Assembly: GCF_002072215.1 (NCBI RefSeq)
Contig: NZ_JXMW01000008.1
Span: 1 to 64,000 of the forward strand
Source: Methanobrevibacter arboriphilus JCM 13429 = DSM 1125
GTDB lineage: Archaea > Methanobacteriota > Methanobacteria > Methanobacteriales > Methanobacteriaceae
Direction: 5' to 3'
DNA: 64,000 bases
Below the pieces are notes generated by a model. It made no database searches. It worked only from the letters and a program-made list of their open reading frames with translations, and had not been told where the DNA came from. Every line of letters begins with the position of its first letter. Position 1 is the stretch's first letter. Positions 62,253 to 64,000 of the stretch are shown one piece after another. The translations under genes and the position numbers were made by a program.

Positions 62253-62816
62253 TTAATCATTGAAGTATTTTACAGTAAAAGAATTGGTCATGCCAGCTTT
62301 TATATAAACTTTTTGAAATAAGCGAGCATTAGGTTTATTGCTAGTAAAATATCTATTATATTTCATTTCAGCTTTAGAATAAGAAGAAGTTATTGATTCA
62401 TTCTTAATTTTTCATTTAGTTTGATAATTAACAGTTAATTTATCAAAAGAAACAGACTCATTACCAAAAATATTTACTATAAATCTATTCTTATTATTTA
62501 CAGTATAATTTTTATAAATGTAATTTTTGAATTTATATGTTTTAATATCAGAAACGGCATACCTAATATTAACCGATTTTATTTTATACTTTTTTTGATA
62601 AGCTTTTTTAACAGTAATCTTACAATATTCTTTATAACTATCATCCTGAAACTTTGAAACATTTGTAATAGTCGAAACTTTCTTATCAGTAGTTAAAGAA
62701 CCCAAACCTTTATATGGCGATAATTTTTCACCATTGGTCGCAAAATTCGGATTCATTATAAAAACAGATACAATAGCAACTATACCTAAAATTATTAAAA
62801 TTTTACTATATTTAAT
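62253..62816 (-). pseudogene. Exported protein gene with in-frame TGA and lost start
   Basis: One minus-strand frame reads through a signal peptide-like start (KYSKILIILGIVAIVSVFIM) and a mature part (NPNFATNGEKL ... SFDKLTVNYQTK). It meets TGA at 62412-62414 and continues in the same phase for 52 more sense codons (KIKNESITSSYSKAEMKYNR ... FTVKYFND) to a TAA at 62253-62255. Codons before KYSK give ATT (62816) where ATG is expected, and no ribosome binding site is visible. Residual content after the stop is protein-like, so a single AGA or CGA to TGA change is likely. The family was not recognised; its composition suggests a small secreted or wall-associated protein. Confidence 0.6.
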
Positions 62817-63030
62817 AATTTAACAATACAAACAAAAAAAAAATTGAATAATCTTTAAAAGTGTAAAGATAATATTTTGAAAACATTAAATTCTTTCTAT
62901 TAAGATTTTTATATTAAATCTAAATATTTTCAATATATAATCCTAATAATTATTTTAAATCTTTCTATTTTCATAATTTTTCTATACTTTTTACAGTGAT
63001 GACTAATTAATAGTTTGTTTGTCCTAATAC

Positions 63031-63050
63031 AAATATTTATATATTATAAG
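63031..63050 (+). promoter_or_regulatory. TATA box of the terminal adhesin gene
   Basis: AAATATTTATATATTATAAG contains an archaeal TATA core about 50 bp before the apparent translation start at 63091-63096, leaving room for a short leader that includes the strong GAGGAGGAGGTGA site at 63074-63086. Confidence 0.5.
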
Positions 63051-63090
63051 AACATAAAATAATTTCTTATAACGAGGAGGAGGTGAAAAT

Positions 63091-64000
63091 ATAATAAAAA
63101 ATAAAAAAAAAGTTTTAATTCTATTAATGCTTTTAGTTAGTTTGTTTCTAGTTAGTTTATCAGGTGTTTCAGCAGCTAATCAAACTATTAATTCAACAAG
63201 TACTGGAGGTATTGCTCAAGGTATAACAAATACAGGAACGGGAGAAACTTTATTTTTACAGCCTGGAATATATAACAAAACCAATCAAGATATTAACATC
63301 CATGTAAATAAAAACATTACAATAAAGGGAAATGGATCAAAAGGCAGTGTAATAATTGATGCACGAAAAATATCAGGAATATTTTCAATAGGAAATAATG
63401 TTAATGTGACATTTATAAATATCAAATTTTGTAATGGATATTCTACATCTAATGGAGGAGCAATATATAATCCCTATGCTAATACAATTATGAGTTTCAT
63501 AAACTGTACCTTTGCCAACAATACAGGTCGTGATGGTGGAGCTATCTACAATTATGGTTCAAATATTATTATAATTAATAATAATTTTATTAATAGCTAT
63601 GCCACTAGTAATGGTGGTGCAATATATAATTATGGTGCCAATGCTATTATAAATAATAATAATTTTACCAATAACACTGCAATCTCTAATGATGGTGGTG
63701 GTGCGATTCACAATTATGGTGCTAATATTAATATAACTAATAACAATTTCATCAACAATAATGCAGCTAATACTGCTGGTGGGGCAATCATGACTGCTGG
63801 TCCAAATACTATTATATTTAACAATAGTTTCATTAATAACACTTCAGTGAAAAACGGTGCTGGAGCTATCTTTGTTGGTGTTTTAGCTGTAAATACTATT
63901 ATAAGTAATAATAATTTCATTGCCAATAAAGGACTTATTGGTGGAGCACTGGTTATTAGTGGTACACAAAATTGTAGTGTAATCAATAATAATTTCATTA
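63091..64000 (+). CDS. Adhesin-like beta-helix protein (N-terminal part)
   Basis: The frame is open from 63091 to the window edge (303 codons). It begins with a lysine-rich stretch (KNKKK) and a signal peptide ending VSLSGVSAANQT, followed by right-handed beta-helix rungs of the form NNNFINNxAxSNGGAIYNYG, as in the adhesin at 21020-23227. The strong ribosome binding site (GGAGGTGA, 63079-63086) points to codon 63091 or 63094, both ATA; the first in-frame ATG (63127) lies inside the signal peptide, too far from the site. The start is therefore either AUA or a mutated AUG. The C terminus is outside the window. Confidence 0.82.
   Translation, partial: MIKNKKKVLILLMLLVSLFLVSLSGVSAANQTINSTSTGGIAQGITNTGTGETLFLQPGIYNKTNQDINIHVNKNITIKGNGSKGSVIIDARKISGIFSIGNNVNVTFINIKFCNGYSTSNGGAIYNPYANTIMSFINCTFANNTGRDGGAIYNYGSNIIIINNNFINSYATSNGGAIYNYGANAIINNNNFTNNTAISNDGGGAIHNYGANINITNNNFINNNAANTAGGAIMTAGPNTIIFNNSFINNTSVKNGAGAIFVGVLAVNTIISNNNFIANKGLIGGALVISGTQNCSVINNNFI

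Noticed and set aside
63714-63998. 94-codon minus-strand frame at the right end
   Set aside because: It is antisense to the adhesin beta-helix repeats; the plus-strand frame is continuous with a signal peptide and ribosome binding site.

Overview
The window looks like chromosome of a methanogenic archaeon of the Methanobacteriales, most probably a very AT-rich Methanobrevibacter-type organism. The evidence is archaeal SRP19, a group II chaperonin, LonB, archaeal-type thymidylate synthase and HMG-CoA synthase, a core methylcobalamin-type MetE beside two small methanogen proteins, hydrogenase maturation genes (hypA, hypB, hypE), GGAGGTGA-type ribosome binding sites, tRNA genes without an encoded CCA, and surface proteins with beta-helix repeats or pseudomurein-binding repeats. 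The genus is inference from content and composition.

Layout. Positions 1-5.4 kb form an accessory island. It holds the first codons of a leftward gene, a duplicated leader containing a 13-C tract, a strand-asymmetric A-rich stretch, a decayed tandem-repeat surface gene (about 16 units), a 3-methyladenine glycosylase, an orphan D5/P4-type helicase under the second copy of the leader, and a 153-bp element with perfect 18-bp inverted ends. From 5.4 to 20.3 kb lie mixed housekeeping genes: DEAD-box helicase, a 46-residue membrane protein, a voltage-gated K+ channel, a lone Cas4-like nuclease, a secreted thermonuclease, an HTH regulator, a glycosyltransferase, a B12-binding radical SAM protein, a RecJ-like DHH phosphoesterase, SRP19, an RDD protein, HypE and ThyA. 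From 20.5 to 24.6 kb is a surface-protein patch with an adhesin remnant, an intact adhesin, a small HTH protein and an anchored exported protein. From 24.8 to 47.7 kb the content is mostly metabolic: MetE with its two small partners, a polytopic membrane protein, tRNA-Ala, a DUF354 protein, HypB/HypA, Prs, LonB, cobyric acid synthase, thiolase and HMG-CoA synthase (mevalonate pathway), a DASS transporter, two tandem tRNA-Gly, a thermosome subunit and a MATE exporter. From 48.2 to 59.5 kb are a cyclase-family enzyme, a coiled-coil protein, a lysine/aspartate-family block (lysC, dapA, dapB, asd), a DtxR-type regulator and acetyl-CoA synthetase. From 59.9 kb to the end the sequence is again surface-related: a pseudomurein-binding protein fused to a glycoside-hydrolase-like barrel, an exported-protein pseudogene, and the start of a large beta-helix adhesin that runs off the window.

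Common themes. Several enzymes carry Asn-rich, microsatellite-encoded inserts. Intergenic regions are long, very AT-rich and full of short tandem repeats. Start codons were moved where a ribosome binding site sits inside the longest reading frame (tag, prs, DUF354, thermosome, SRP19, HTH regulator, DUF1890). At least two genes appear to have AUA or AUU at the start position. No CRISPR array, rRNA or complete insertion sequence was found.
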